From Clostridium sp. (GTDB lineage: Bacteria > Bacillota > Clostridia > Clostridiales > Clostridiaceae), in contig SVCL01000084.1 in NCBI GenBank assembly GCA_015058405.1, positions 1 through 36,617 of the forward strand: 36,617 nt of DNA, in the 5' to 3' direction. The position numbers and the translations under genes are program-made. Below, one piece after another: positions 28,211-36,617 of this stretch (the first letter of the stretch is position 1; every line of letters begins with the position of its first letter). The notes below the pieces were generated by a model, which saw only the letters and a program-made list of their open reading frames with translations, was not told the origin of the DNA and made no database searches.

Positions 28211-29548
28211 TTGGAAGCCTCAGTAATGAGAAGTTTACCACAAAGTATAGAAGCAGAGCAATCAGTAATAGGGTCTATGATTATAGATAAGAATGCTATT
28301 GTTCAAGTTGCTGAAAGGCTAGAAGAAGGGGACTTCTACAGAGAAGGACATAAGATAATATACAGAGCTATATTTGATATGTTTAGAAATGATATGGCAG
28401 TTGATCTTCTAACTTTATTGGAATATTTAAAATCTAATGATCAATTAGAACGTGCTGGTGGAGTAACTTATATTACAGAGGTGACTTCATCAGTACCAAC
28501 TACAGCAAACCTTTCTTCTTACATAAAAATTGTAGAAGAAAAGTCTACTTTAAGAAAACTTATAAAAGCATCAACTGCTATTATAGAAGATAGTTATAAT
28601 AAACAAGGTGAAGTATCTGACGTATTAGATAAAGCAGAAAAGAAAATTTTTGATATAGCAGAAAAAAGGACTACTAATGATTTTGAACCTTTAAGTGTGG
28701 TTTTAGAAAGAGGATTCTTAGAAATTGAAAGATTATTTAAGAATAGAGGAGAAATTACAGGGGTTGGATCTGGAATAAAAGATTTAGATGCTAAGACTTC
28801 TGGATTTCAAAGTGGTGATATGGTTCTTATTGCAGCTAGACCTTCAATGGGAAAAACTACATTTGCTTTAAATATTGCTGAAAATGCAGCACTTAGAGAA
28901 GGTAAAAGTGTAGTAATATTCTCGCTGGAAATGTCAAAGGAACAACTTGCTTATAAGCTTTTATGTTCAGAAGCTAATGTTGATATGCTTAAGCTTAGAA
29001 CAGGGGCTTTAGATGATAAAGACTGGGAAAATATAGCTAGAGCTACAGGACCATTATCTAAAGCTAAAATATACATAGATGATACTGCTGGGGTTTCGGT
29101 AATGGAAATGAGATCTAAGTGTAGAAGACTGAAAATGGAGTATGGTATTGATTTAATACTTATAGACTATTTACAATTGATGTCTGGTTCTTCTTCTGAA
29201 AATAGACAACAAGAAGTATCTGAAATATCTAGATCAATTAAAGCATTAGCTAAGGAAATGCATTGTCCTGTTATTGCTTTATCACAGCTATCCCGTGCTC
29301 CAGAGCAAAGAGCTGATCATAGACCTATGCTTTCGGACTTAAGAGAGTCAGGATCTATAGAGCAAGATGCTGATGTTGTTATGTTTTTGTATAGAGATGA
29401 ATACTATAACAAGGAGTCTGAAGATAAAGGTACAGCAGAATGTATAATTGCTAAGCAAAGAAATGGCCCGGTTGGAACTGTTAAGATGGCATGGGTTGGT
29501 TCTATGAGTAAATTTGCTGATTTAGAGTTAGTTCATACAGATCAATAA
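28211..29548 (+). CDS. dnaB: Replicative DNA helicase DnaB (DnaC of Bacillus)
   Basis: Hexameric fork helicase, 445 aa. N-terminal primase-interacting domain begins LPQSIEAEQSVIGSMI. The RecA-like domain has Walker A ARPSMGKTT (near 208), SLEMSKEQL, Walker B LILIDYLQLMSG and the arginine-containing SDLRESGSIEQDADVV. The start is TTG (28211), seven bases after AAGGAGGG; the next ATG is 15 bases further and too far from that site. It ends the MazG-like-to-dnaB run and is followed by a strong terminator. Confidence 0.97.
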   Translation: MEASVMRSLPQSIEAEQSVIGSMIIDKNAIVQVAERLEEGDFYREGHKIIYRAIFDMFRNDMAVDLLTLLEYLKSNDQLERAGGVTYITEVTSSVPTTANLSSYIKIVEEKSTLRKLIKASTAIIEDSYNKQGEVSDVLDKAEKKIFDIAEKRTTNDFEPLSVVLERGFLEIERLFKNRGEITGVGSGIKDLDAKTSGFQSGDMVLIAARPSMGKTTFALNIAENAALREGKSVVIFSLEMSKEQLAYKLLCSEANVDMLKLRTGALDDKDWENIARATGPLSKAKIYIDDTAGVSVMEMRSKCRRLKMEYGIDLILIDYLQLMSGSSSENRQQEVSEISRSIKALAKEMHCPVIALSQLSRAPEQRADHRPMLSDLRESGSIEQDADVVMFLYRDEYYNKESEDKGTAECIIAKQRNGPVGTVKMAWVGSMSKFADLELVHTDQ

Positions 29549-29553
29549 TTTTT

Positions 29554-29601
29554 AAAAGTATTATGTTAATGATTTAAAAGCATTAATATAATACTTTTTT
29601 T
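29554..29601 (+). terminator. dnaB terminator
   Basis: An 18-bp stem, AAAAGTATTATGTTAATG (29554-29571) with CATTAATATAATACTTTT (29581-29598), has one G-T pair and a 9-base loop, and ends in a T run. It terminates the long gdpP-lonC-dnaB transcript. Confidence 0.9.
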
Positions 29602-29660
29602 AATGTAAAATGTTTACTAAATAGGAAATTATTCCTTATTTACAATATTGATTAAAAATT

Positions 29661-29999
29661 ATGTGTTGCTATTCGGGGACTATTGATGATGATTTTGGTT
29701 CTGGAACAGAGAATGCAGTAAAGAAATATCAAAGATCTAAAGGAATATCAGATGATGGAATGGTAGGTGCTCAAACTTGGGATGCATTAGCTAGCTTTGC
29801 TTATAACTGTGGTATTGGTGCATTATTAAGTCAATCCACTTTATATAAGAGAGTATGTTCAGGTGTTAGAGATGAAAGCTTAAGAAAGAACTTTACTGAT
29901 TGGTGTCATTCAGGTGGCGAAGTTAGTCAAGGTCTTGTGAATAGACGTAATGAAGAATGTGATATGTTCTTATATGGAGATTATAATAGAGATAGATAA
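29661..29999 (+). pseudogene. Endolysin remnant: peptidoglycan-binding part fused to C-terminal half of a lysozyme
   Basis: 112-codon open frame with no ribosome site. Residues about 4-43 (YSGTIDDDFGSGTENAVKKY...GISDDGMVGAQTWDAL) are most of a PG_binding_1 repeat lacking its first helix. Residues about 44-112 (ASFAYNCGIGALL...NFTDWCHSGG...GLVNRRNEECDMF) match the C-terminal half of a GH24 phage-type lysozyme. The N-terminal half of that domain, which carries the catalytic glutamate, is absent. The junction QTWDAL|ASFAYN suggests deletion between two DAL-encoding stretches. It has decayed at both the 5' end and internally and is presumably inactive. Confidence 0.82.
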
Positions 30000-30010
30000 T
30001 TAATCTATTA

Positions 30011-30330
30011 CTATTCAATACAAGTATATAAAATATATGCGGTTCTTCCCTTATATTTTATGATAGCCCAAGGATATCCATGATTAACTCCATAGTATCC
30101 TACATAAGTAACCTTATCTCCTGGATATAATACACCTAATTTTCTAGCTGTTGTGGAAGGTTCTTCTCTTACATTAACTGCATTAGTTATAGTTTTTGTT
30201 GAATTTCCCCTTATAGATACTGAATCATATTTATTAGATGTTTTGATATCAGTTTGAGCTTTAGTTGTAACGGAAACAGAATTAACAGCAAATACAGTAA
30301 GTATTGCTAAAACAATTGAATTTTTTTTAT
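30011..30330 (-). pseudogene. Secreted bacterial SH3-domain protein lacking its start codon
   Basis: On the minus strand a continuous frame of about 106 codons ends at 30011-30013. It encodes a signal peptide (KKNSIVLAILTVFAVNSVSV, likely cleaved after TKA) and one bacterial SH3 domain (AVNVREEPSTTARKLGVLYPGDKVTYVGYYG...YPWAIIKYKGRTAYI). No usable start exists. At 30330-30329 the bases AT are followed directly by eight A; one extra G would give ATG AAA AAA AAT in the right frame. AGAGG lies ten bases upstream. A single-base deletion of the start codon's G, or a sequencing error, explains it. SH3 domains of this kind bind cell wall. Confidence 0.78.
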
Positions 30331-30450
30331 TTTATATCAACCTCTATATTTTGTTTAAGAATATTTTGCAATTATTACATAATGATTCAATGGTTTACAT
30401 AAAAATTGTTTCTTTAAACAAAAAAATATGTGTGTTTTCGCAAAAAAAAT

Positions 30451-30503
30451 AGACTATATCAAAAAGCTAGATTAAATACTAGCATGATTTTGATACATCT
30501 ATT
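30451..30503 (-). terminator. Malic enzyme terminator
   Basis: On the minus strand TATCAAAA, a small internal loop and GCTAG pair with CTAGC and TTTTTGATA around an 8-base loop, followed by a run of eight T. The other part of the 199-base gap up to the SH3 remnant is AT-rich. It must hold that gene's former promoter, but I see no clear hexamers. Confidence 0.75.
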
Positions 30504-30529
30504 TTAAAAATATTATAGTATGTTATTTT

Positions 30530-31699
30530 CTACTTATTTGCACCACTTTTTATTGCAGCTTCTTTTACAGCTTCAGCAACCATTTTTTGAACTTTTAAAT
30601 CAAAAGCTTTTGGAATTATGTTATCTTCATTAAGTTCAGAGTCATCAATAGCGTTAGCTATAGCATATGCAGCAGCTACCTTCATTTCCGCATTAATTTC
30701 TTTTGCTTGAACATCTAAAGCTCCTCTAAATATACCAGGGAAGGCTAAAACATTATTTATTTGGTTTGGATAATCAGAACGACCAGTACCAACAACTCTA
30801 GCTCCACCTTCTTTGGCTACTTCTGGGAATATTTCAGGAGTTGGGTTTGCCATTGCAAATATAATAGCATCTTTATTCATAGTTTCTACCATTTCTTTAG
30901 AAACTAAATTTGGAGCAGAAACACCTATAAATATGTCAGCATTTTTTATTGCATCTTTTAGAGTACCTGTTTCATTGTTCGGATTGGTTATTTCTGCAAG
31001 TTCTTTTAGTGAGTCATTTTGTAGATTTGCATTTTTATGGATTACACCATTTATATCACACATAACTACATTTTTTACACCTGAAGATAATAATAATTTA
31101 CATATAGCAGAACCAGCAGAACCAGCACCATTTATAACTACTTTTATATCAGTAAGAGTTTTTTTTACTATTTTTAGGGCATTTAATATACCTGCCAAAA
31201 CAACTATTGCTGTTCCGTGTTGATCATCATGGAAAACAGGAATATCTAATTTTTCTTTTAATCTTCTTTCTACTTCAAAACATCTTGGAGCCGAAATATC
31301 TTCTAAGTTAATTCCTCCTAAAGATGGTGCTATTCTAGCTACTGTATCAACAATTTCATCAACATTTTTAGTATCTAAAACTATAGGAATAGCATCAATA
31401 TTAGCAAATTCTTTAAATAAGACAGATTTTCCTTCCATTACTGGTAATGCAGCTAGAGGACCGATATCCCCAAGTCCTAGCACAGCTGTTCCATCAGAAA
31501 TAACTGCAACAGTATTCCATTTTCTTGTGTAAACATAGGCTTTTGATGGATCTTTGTGTATTTCTCTACAAGGTTCAGCTACTCCTGGAGTATAAGCTAA
31601 ACTTAAATCTTTCGCATTATTTATAGTACATCTTGATTTTACTTCTAGTTTACCTTTTAATTCCTTATGATATTGTAGAGCTTCTTCATAAATATTCAT
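30530..31699 (-). CDS. NAD(P)-dependent malic enzyme
   Basis: Oxidative decarboxylation of malate to pyruvate and CO2. 389 aa, the short bacterial form without a phosphotransacetylase-like domain. Visible active-site residues are Tyr36 (LAYTPGVAEP), the general-base Lys91 (MEGKSVLFK), the metal ligands Glu133-Asp134 (NLEDISAP) and Asp158-Asp159 (FHDDQHGTA). The Rossmann motif GAGSAG is at 191-196. Cofactor preference cannot be read safely. AAGGAG precedes the ATG. It is on the lagging strand, divergent from purA, in its own transcription unit. Confidence 0.94.
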   Translation of the reverse strand: MNIYEEALQYHKELKGKLEVKSRCTINNAKDLSLAYTPGVAEPCREIHKDPSKAYVYTRKWNTVAVISDGTAVLGLGDIGPLAALPVMEGKSVLFKEFANIDAIPIVLDTKNVDEIVDTVARIAPSLGGINLEDISAPRCFEVERRLKEKLDIPVFHDDQHGTAIVVLAGILNALKIVKKTLTDIKVVINGAGSAGSAICKLLLSSGVKNVVMCDINGVIHKNANLQNDSLKELAEITNPNNETGTLKDAIKNADIFIGVSAPNLVSKEMVETMNKDAIIFAMANPTPEIFPEVAKEGGARVVGTGRSDYPNQINNVLAFPGIFRGALDVQAKEINAEMKVAAAYAIANAIDDSELNEDNIIPKAFDLKVQKMVAEAVKEAAIKSGANK

Positions 31700-31811
31700 A
31701 ATAACACTCCTTTATTAAATTAATGTGTACATTCAATTAAATATAAACAATCAACTTGTTTATATTATACGAATTATTTTAGATATTTGCAAAAAAATAT
31801 TCGATATTTTA

Positions 31812-33163
<1,352 letters not shown>

Positions 33164-33178
33164 TTCCGAGTAAATTAC

Positions 33179-33207
33179 TTGACTTTGATAAATGAATGAA
33201 ATATAAT
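33179..33207 (+). promoter_or_regulatory. Promoter of the DUF1858 gene
   Basis: TTGACT (33179-33184), a 17-base spacer and TATAAT (33202-33207), one mismatch from the full consensus. It lies 50 bases before the ATG at 33257 and is unexpectedly strong for a 60-codon gene. Confidence 0.85.
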
Positions 33208-33256
33208 TTTTTTATATATAATAATTATATTGAAAACATATAAAGAGGTGAAAAGT

Positions 33257-33439
33257 ATGATAACTAAGGATATGACAATTGGTGAAGTAGTTCATGCAGA
33301 TGCATCTAAAGCAGAAATTTTAATGAGCTTTGGTATGGGATGCGTTGGATGTCCATCAGCACAAGCTGAAACTATAGAAGAAGCTGCTATGGTTCACGGT
33401 CTTAATTTAGAAGAATTATTAGAAGCATTAAATAAATAA
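33257..33439 (+). CDS. DUF1858 domain protein
   Basis: 60 aa from the ATG at 33257, six bases after GAGGTG; a TTG at 33230 has no ribosome site. The single domain [11 protein letters not shown]...[26 protein letters not shown] carries a CxxC. The family is the small helical domain also found at the N-terminus of ScdA/RIC iron-sulfur repair proteins and beside hybrid-cluster proteins, so a redox or metal role is plausible but unproven. Monocistronic: own promoter and terminator. Confidence 0.88.
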   Translation: MITKDMTIGEVVHADASKAEILMSFGMGCVGCPSAQAETIEEAAMVHGLNLEELLEALNK

Positions 33440-33444
33440 TTAAG

Positions 33445-33474
33445 AAGGAAGATGAAGTAACATCTTCCTTTTTT
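33445..33474 (+). terminator. Terminator of the DUF1858 gene
   Basis: AAGGAAGATG (33445-33454), six-base loop AAGTAA, CATCTTCCTT (33461-33470) and further T. Perfect 10-bp stem. Confidence 0.92.
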
Positions 33475-33489
33475 GTACATAAAAATAAA

Positions 33490-33514
33490 ATTTTACCTAA
33501 TTTATAGGTAAAAT
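33490..33514. promoter_or_regulatory. Perfect palindrome upstream of the thioesterase gene, candidate operator
   Basis: ATTTTACCTA (33490-33499) and TAGGTAAAAT (33505-33514) flank ATTTA. There is no T run, so it is not an evident terminator. It lies where the promoter of the thioesterase gene must be (TAAAAT at 33528-33533 is a possible -10). The TACCTA half recalls the FapR lipid-regulator box, but the match is partial. Confidence 0.45.
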
Positions 33515-33564
33515 GTATAAAAATGTGATAAAATGAAACAAAAGGTAAAAAGGAGATTGAGAGT

Positions 33565-34320
33565 ATGACTAAAGGTTTTGTTAAGAAGTATGAAGTGAAT
33601 TATCATGATGTAGATTCAAACTTGAAATGTAAATTATCTTCTATAATTAACTTTTTGTGTGATATAGGAACTACACACTCTTCAGCTGTAGGAAGCACAG
33701 TAGAAAAGGTAAAAGAAAAGGGATATAGCTGGGTATTTTACAAGTATGATATAAAGATGTACAGATATCCTAAATATTTAGATGAAATATACTTAAAAAC
33801 TACCCCATGTGGATTTAAGAAGTTTTATGCGCATAGAAAGTACGAAATAACAAATTCAAAAGGAGAACTTTTAGGAGAAGCTATAGCTTTATTTATTTTA
33901 ATTAACATAAATAAAAGATGTCCAATGAGAATTCCGAAAGAAGAATATGAGTTATATGGATTAGACTCGAATGTTAGTGAAGATATTAAAATGGATGATA
34001 TTTTAAAAGTTAATGAAGAAAATGATGCTATTAAAAAGTTTGAGGTAAGATATAGCGATATAGATTCTAATGGTCATGTTAATAATGTAAATTATGTAAA
34101 GTGGGCTATTGAATCTGTTCCTTTAGAAGTTTTTAAAAGTTTTGATGTAGAAAGAATTAAAGTGATTTTTGAAAAAGAATGTGTATACGGAGATGAAGTA
34201 TCAATAACAGCAACTCTAGTAGAAGAAAATGATGATATAACTAGTATTCATACCATAACTAATCAAGATGGTAAGGATCTTACTAAGCTAGAAATACTGT
34301 GGAAAAAAAGTAGTGTTTAA
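33565..34320 (+). CDS. Acyl-ACP thioesterase
   Basis: 251 aa, two hotdog domains (about 1-130 and 150-250) as in the FatA/FatB-like bacterial family, which releases fatty acids from acyl carrier protein. The first domain has YEVNYHDVDSNLKCKLSSI and a YSWVFYKYDIKMYRYP stretch. The second has RYSDIDSNGHVNNVNYVKWA, with the Asp/Asn-His catalytic network typical of the family. AAGGAGA is eight bases before the ATG. Its last four codons form one arm of a palindrome shared with the convergent flavoprotein gene. Chain-length preference cannot be judged. Confidence 0.9.
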   Translation: MTKGFVKKYEVNYHDVDSNLKCKLSSIINFLCDIGTTHSSAVGSTVEKVKEKGYSWVFYKYDIKMYRYPKYLDEIYLKTTPCGFKKFYAHRKYEITNSKGELLGEAIALFILININKRCPMRIPKEEYELYGLDSNVSEDIKMDDILKVNEENDAIKKFEVRYSDIDSNGHVNNVNYVKWAIESVPLEVFKSFDVERIKVIFEKECVYGDEVSITATLVEENDDITSIHTITNQDGKDLTKLEILWKKSSV

Positions 34321-34333
34321 TTAAACACTACTT
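34308..34333. terminator. Terminator palindrome formed by the 3' ends of two convergent genes
   Basis: Two adjoining 13-base arms, AAGTAGTGTTTAA (34308-34320) and TTAAACACTACTT (34321-34333), make a perfect 26-bp palindrome. Each arm encodes Ser-Ser-Val-stop of one gene, so both proteins end SSV and the stop codons abut at the dyad. On the minus strand a T7 run follows the palindrome, giving the flavoprotein gene an intrinsic terminator inside the thioesterase coding region. The plus direction has no T run. Confidence 0.85.
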
Positions 34334-35559
34334 CCTGCCAAGTATCCAGAGCTCCAAGCCCATTGTAAGTTAAAGCCTCCACAGTCGCCTGTTACATCTA
34401 AAATTTCACCACAGAAATAAAGATTAGGAACTAAATTTGATTCTAATGTATTAGGATTTACTTCTTTTAAATTAACTCCTCCAACTGTAACCTGAGCAGC
34501 ATTAAAGCCATTAGTATCAGTACATCTAAAAGTCCAACTTTTTAGCCTTTTTGAAAGTAATGATTTATATTTCCAATCTATATCATAGCAAGGGGTATGA
34601 ATGCCTTGAATTCCTATATCTTTTAATAAAGTTGGTATTAGCTTTTTATTTATAATTCCTATTAAAGAATCTGAAATGCTTCTATAAGAAAACATTGCGA
34701 GATGGCCTTGAATAAAATCATCTACTTCTTCAAAAGAAAGTTCTGGCATCATATCTAATACTATTTCTACTTTTTTATGTTTATATATATTTCTAGAAGC
34801 CTCTGATGATAGTTGTAAAATTGGAGGTCCTGATATTCCGTAGTCTGTAAAAAGTATTTCGCCTTTATCTTCACGAACAAGTTTATCATCTATATAAAGA
34901 GATGCTCTTCCTTCAAATTTTATTCCTGATAATGCCTTTAAATAAGGGTAATCAAGTTTTAATTGAACTATTCCAGGTAGTGGTTCAATTATTGAGTGAC
35001 CAAGTTCTTTTGCAAGTTTAAATCCTGAACCATCAGAACCAGTTTTAACTGCAGATTTACCTCCACAGGCTAAAATTAATTTCCTACAAGAGAAAGAAGG
35101 AAATTCTTCGTTACTTGTGGATAAAATAAAATTTTTCTTTTTGTGGATAGTTTTTATTTTGCAATTTGTGTATAAAGGTATTTGCTTTTCTTCAATAGCA
35201 AATCTGAATATATCTACAACAGATGATGCTTGAAGAGATTTTGGATAAAGCTTTCCTTTTTCAAGTTCTGTAATTGGCAATCCTAGTGCTAAGAAAAAAT
35301 TTTTACTATCCTCTACAGAAAAGTTATTTAAACAATTTGTATAAAAATTATTATCAGAAGTACTATGGTACGTTTTGTAAGGAAAAGAAATAGTAGAGTT
35401 AGAAATATTACATCTACCATTACCAGTAGTTAATATTTTTTTTCCTATACGATCTGTTCCTTCGATAATTGCAACATCTTTGCCTAAATCCTTAGCTATA
35501 GTTGCAGCTGTTAATCCAGATGCACCACCACCAACGATGATTATATCATGATGTATCAT
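34321..35559 (-). CDS. BaiN/HI0933-like FAD-dependent oxidoreductase
   Basis: 412 aa flavoprotein of the HI0933/YhiN family. The N-terminal FAD motif IIIVGGGASGLTAA is at 6-19, followed by RIGKKILTTGNGRCNISN, the family signature. TGSDGSG lies mid-protein, and the C-terminal CGEILDVTGDCGGFNLQWAWSSG closes the FAD site. Members are proposed to reduce steroid or other substrates, but the physiological role is generally unknown. There is no normal ribosome site beside the ATG; a 15-codon leader frame overlaps it (see that entry). Lagging strand, convergent with the thioesterase. Confidence 0.9.
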   Translation of the reverse strand: MIHHDIIIVGGGASGLTAATIAKDLGKDVAIIEGTDRIGKKILTTGNGRCNISNSTISFPYKTYHSTSDNNFYTNCLNNFSVEDSKNFFLALGLPITELEKGKLYPKSLQASSVVDIFRFAIEEKQIPLYTNCKIKTIHKKKNFILSTSNEEFPSFSCRKLILACGGKSAVKTGSDGSGFKLAKELGHSIIEPLPGIVQLKLDYPYLKALSGIKFEGRASLYIDDKLVREDKGEILFTDYGISGPPILQLSSEASRNIYKHKKVEIVLDMMPELSFEEVDDFIQGHLAMFSYRSISDSLIGIINKKLIPTLLKDIGIQGIHTPCYDIDWKYKSLLSKRLKSWTFRCTDTNGFNAAQVTVGGVNLKEVNPNTLESNLVPNLYFCGEILDVTGDCGGFNLQWAWSSGYLAGSSV

Positions 35560-35603
35560 ATTCTAATTATTGTTACTCGTTTATATATAAAAATAAGTAA
35601 CAT
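35556..35603 (-). CDS. Possible leader peptide upstream of the flavoprotein
   Basis: On the minus strand GGAGG (35610-35606) is followed two bases later by ATG and a 15-codon frame, MLLIFIYKRVTIIRI. Its TGA overlaps the flavoprotein ATG as ATGA, the usual sign of translational coupling. The only other signal for that gene is the same GGAGG, 46 bases away. The same stretch contains a 7-bp inverted repeat (TGTTACT/AGTAACA, 35602-35596 and 35577-35571). Coupling and hairpin bridging are therefore competing explanations. The spacing of GGAGG to this ATG is short. Confidence 0.4.
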   Translation of the reverse strand: MLLIFIYKRVTIIRI

Positions 35604-35690
35604 TTCCTCCTTCTTTATTAATATAAATAAATTTTAGCATAGTAATATTAGCTTATAAAGATAGGAATAATATATAGTGAGGTGATATTA

Positions 35691-36251
35691 ATGAAGGCTA
35701 AAATAATAGGTGATATAGATGATAAAGGTAAAGAGTTTAAGGTTAGAAAAATGACTTATAATGACATAGTAGTTAATTACCCAATAGGTAGTGGGCTTAA
35801 AAATTTTCTGTATAAGGATGTAGAATTAATTTCAGAAGGAGAAATTGATGAATTTCTAATTGAAAATATGGAATTTTTAAAGATAAAATTGAACAGAGGA
35901 ATTTCAGTGTTCTTTTATAAAGCATTAAAAGATTCTATTGAAGAAGAAATAGATGAACAATTAAATGATTTTAATTTACTTAGGGATAAGTATAGTGTTA
36001 ATAAAAAAGGAATATGGAATAAGGAAATTATTTGTATGATAAATAAGAAAGTTCCATTAATAATAACTGCTTTTGGCCAAAATTTCAAAAGAGAAGGATA
36101 TGATATCTCAGTAAATATAATACAAGAAAGCAATTTCATAGATGCTGCAAGAGATCAAATAGAAAAAATACAAGAAGAAATTCAAAGAAAAAAAGTATTG
36201 ATTTCAAATTATGAAGAGGCTATAGGAAACCTAGTTAAATCAACGGATTAA
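35691..36251 (+). CDS. Hypothetical protein, not recognised
   Basis: 186 aa from ATG 35691, six bases after GAGGTG; a GTG at 35682 lies inside that site. I do not recognise the family. No signal peptide or transmembrane segment is visible. An N-terminal strand-rich part (MKAKIIGDIDDKGKEFKVRK) is followed by an acidic helical middle (SIEEEIDEQLNDFNLL) and a C-terminal predicted coiled coil (about residues 150-180, AARDQIEKIQEEIQRKK). Codon use is like its neighbours. It stands alone between the flavoprotein, which diverges from it, and the tRNA cluster. Confidence 0.78.
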   Translation: MKAKIIGDIDDKGKEFKVRKMTYNDIVVNYPIGSGLKNFLYKDVELISEGEIDEFLIENMEFLKIKLNRGISVFFYKALKDSIEEEIDEQLNDFNLLRDKYSVNKKGIWNKEIICMINKKVPLIITAFGQNFKREGYDISVNIIQESNFIDAARDQIEKIQEEIQRKKVLISNYEEAIGNLVKSTD

Positions 36252-36327
36252 GGAGTATGTTAAGTTTTAAAATATAATGAGAAAATGATGATAAAAATAA
36301 AAAAATAAAAAAAATCAAAAAAAAATG

Positions 36328-36356
36328 TTGACACTCGTAATGAATTTCTGTATTAT
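36328..36356 (+). promoter_or_regulatory. tRNA cluster promoter
   Basis: TTGACA (36328-36333), a 17-base spacer and TATTAT (36351-36356) form a near-consensus promoter 57 bases before the first tRNA, as expected for a stable RNA operon. Confidence 0.88.
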
Positions 36357-36412
36357 AGTCTATGTGGTCAGCACGAAGCAAGTGCGAAACCGCTAAATGC
36401 AGAAAACAATTT

Positions 36413-36487
36413 GGCTCCTTGGTCAAGCGGTTAAGACACCACCCTTTCACGGTGGTAACAGGGGTTCGATTCCCCTAGGAGTCACCA
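36413..36487 (+). tRNA. tRNA-Glu (anticodon TTC)
   Basis: Cloverleaf is complete: acceptor GGCTCCT pairs with AGGAGTC (one G-T pair), the anticodon loop CTTTCAC carries TTC, the T loop is GGTTCGATTCC-like, and CCA is encoded at 36485-36487. First gene of the cluster. Confidence 0.95.
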
Positions 36488-36500
36488 TTTTTATTACTTT

Positions 36501-36576
36501 GGGCGCATAGCTCAGCTGGGAGAGCACCTGCCTTACAAGCAGGGGGTCACAGGTTCGAGCCCTGTTGTGCCCACCA
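36501..36576 (+). tRNA. tRNA-Val (anticodon TAC)
   Basis: Acceptor GGGCGCA pairs with TGTGCCC (one G-T pair). D arm AGCTCAGCTGGGAGAGC, anticodon loop CTTACAA with TAC, T arm CAGGTTCGAGCCCTG, encoded CCA. It lies 13 bases after tRNA-Glu. Confidence 0.95.
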
Positions 36577-36583
36577 AAGTAAT

Positions 36584-36617
36584 GGCTCAGTAGCTCAGTT
36601 GGTTAGAGTACCGGCCT
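36584..36617 (+). tRNA. Partial tRNA, probably tRNA-Asp
   Basis: Only the 5' part is present: acceptor strand GGCTCAG, D arm TAGCTCAGTTGGTTAGAGTA and the start of the anticodon stem, cut off by the window end before the anticodon. The sequence and the Glu-Val-Asp order common in clostridia point to Asp, but the identity cannot be read here. Confidence 0.65.

Noticed and set aside
29549..30529. Prophage or insertion sequence at the endolysin remnant
   Set aside because: No integrase, transposase, terminal inverted repeats or target duplication are visible; only the two decayed wall-associated genes are present.

Overview
This window is chromosomal DNA from a very AT-rich, low-GC Gram-positive spore-former, most likely Clostridium in the strict sense, and it spans the replication origin. 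The evidence is the gene order (gyrA-gyrB-remB-recF-yaaA-dnaN-dnaA, then rpmH-rnpA-yidD-yidC-jag-mnmE-mnmG-rsmG-noc-parA-parB), the sporulation-linked yyaC and lonC genes, strong AGGAGG ribosome sites, and AGA/ATA/TTA-rich codon use.

Left arm (1-9304, minus strand, reading away from the origin): positions 42-119 hold the promoter and boxA leader of an rRNA operon whose 16S gene lies just off the left edge. Then come gyrA, gyrB, a RemB-like gene, recF, the S4-domain gene yaaA, dnaN and dnaA. The origin is bipartite. A dense DnaA-box array lies upstream of dnaA (9356-9713). A second block between dnaA and dnaN (about 7756-7952) has DnaA boxes, a GC-rich step, TAG/TAA trinucleotides and an AT-rich tract, as in a Bacillus-type unwinding element.

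Right arm (9738-29548, mostly plus strand): rpmH has a perfect-consensus promoter and is followed by RNase P protein, membrane insertion factors, Jag, the tRNA-modification genes mnmE/mnmG, rsmG, and a segregation block noc-parA-parB. Three parS-type palindromes directly follow parB. A DUF4446 gene, yyaC, and a divergent cysteine-desulfurase-like / Se-S-carrier-like pair follow. The next genes are a DUF951 gene, an rpsF-ssb-rpsR operon with an S6:S18-type leader, and a run MazG-like-gdpP-rplI-lonC-dnaB.

Far right (29549-36617): two gene remnants lie between dnaB and a malic enzyme. One is an endolysin missing its catalytic half; the other is a secreted SH3-domain gene whose ATG has apparently lost its G. 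Then come purA, a DUF1858 gene, an acyl-ACP thioesterase convergent with a flavoprotein, an unrecognised clostridial gene, and the start of a tRNA cluster (Glu, Val, a third that is cut off).

Most of the window is conserved core genome: no transposase, CRISPR array or intact prophage is visible. The unusual material is in the fine structure: ribosome-binding sites whose Shine-Dalgarno and start codon are separated by a perfect hairpin (parA, yaaA, perhaps a third), a terminator palindrome that encodes the last residues of two convergent genes, and the two gene remnants.
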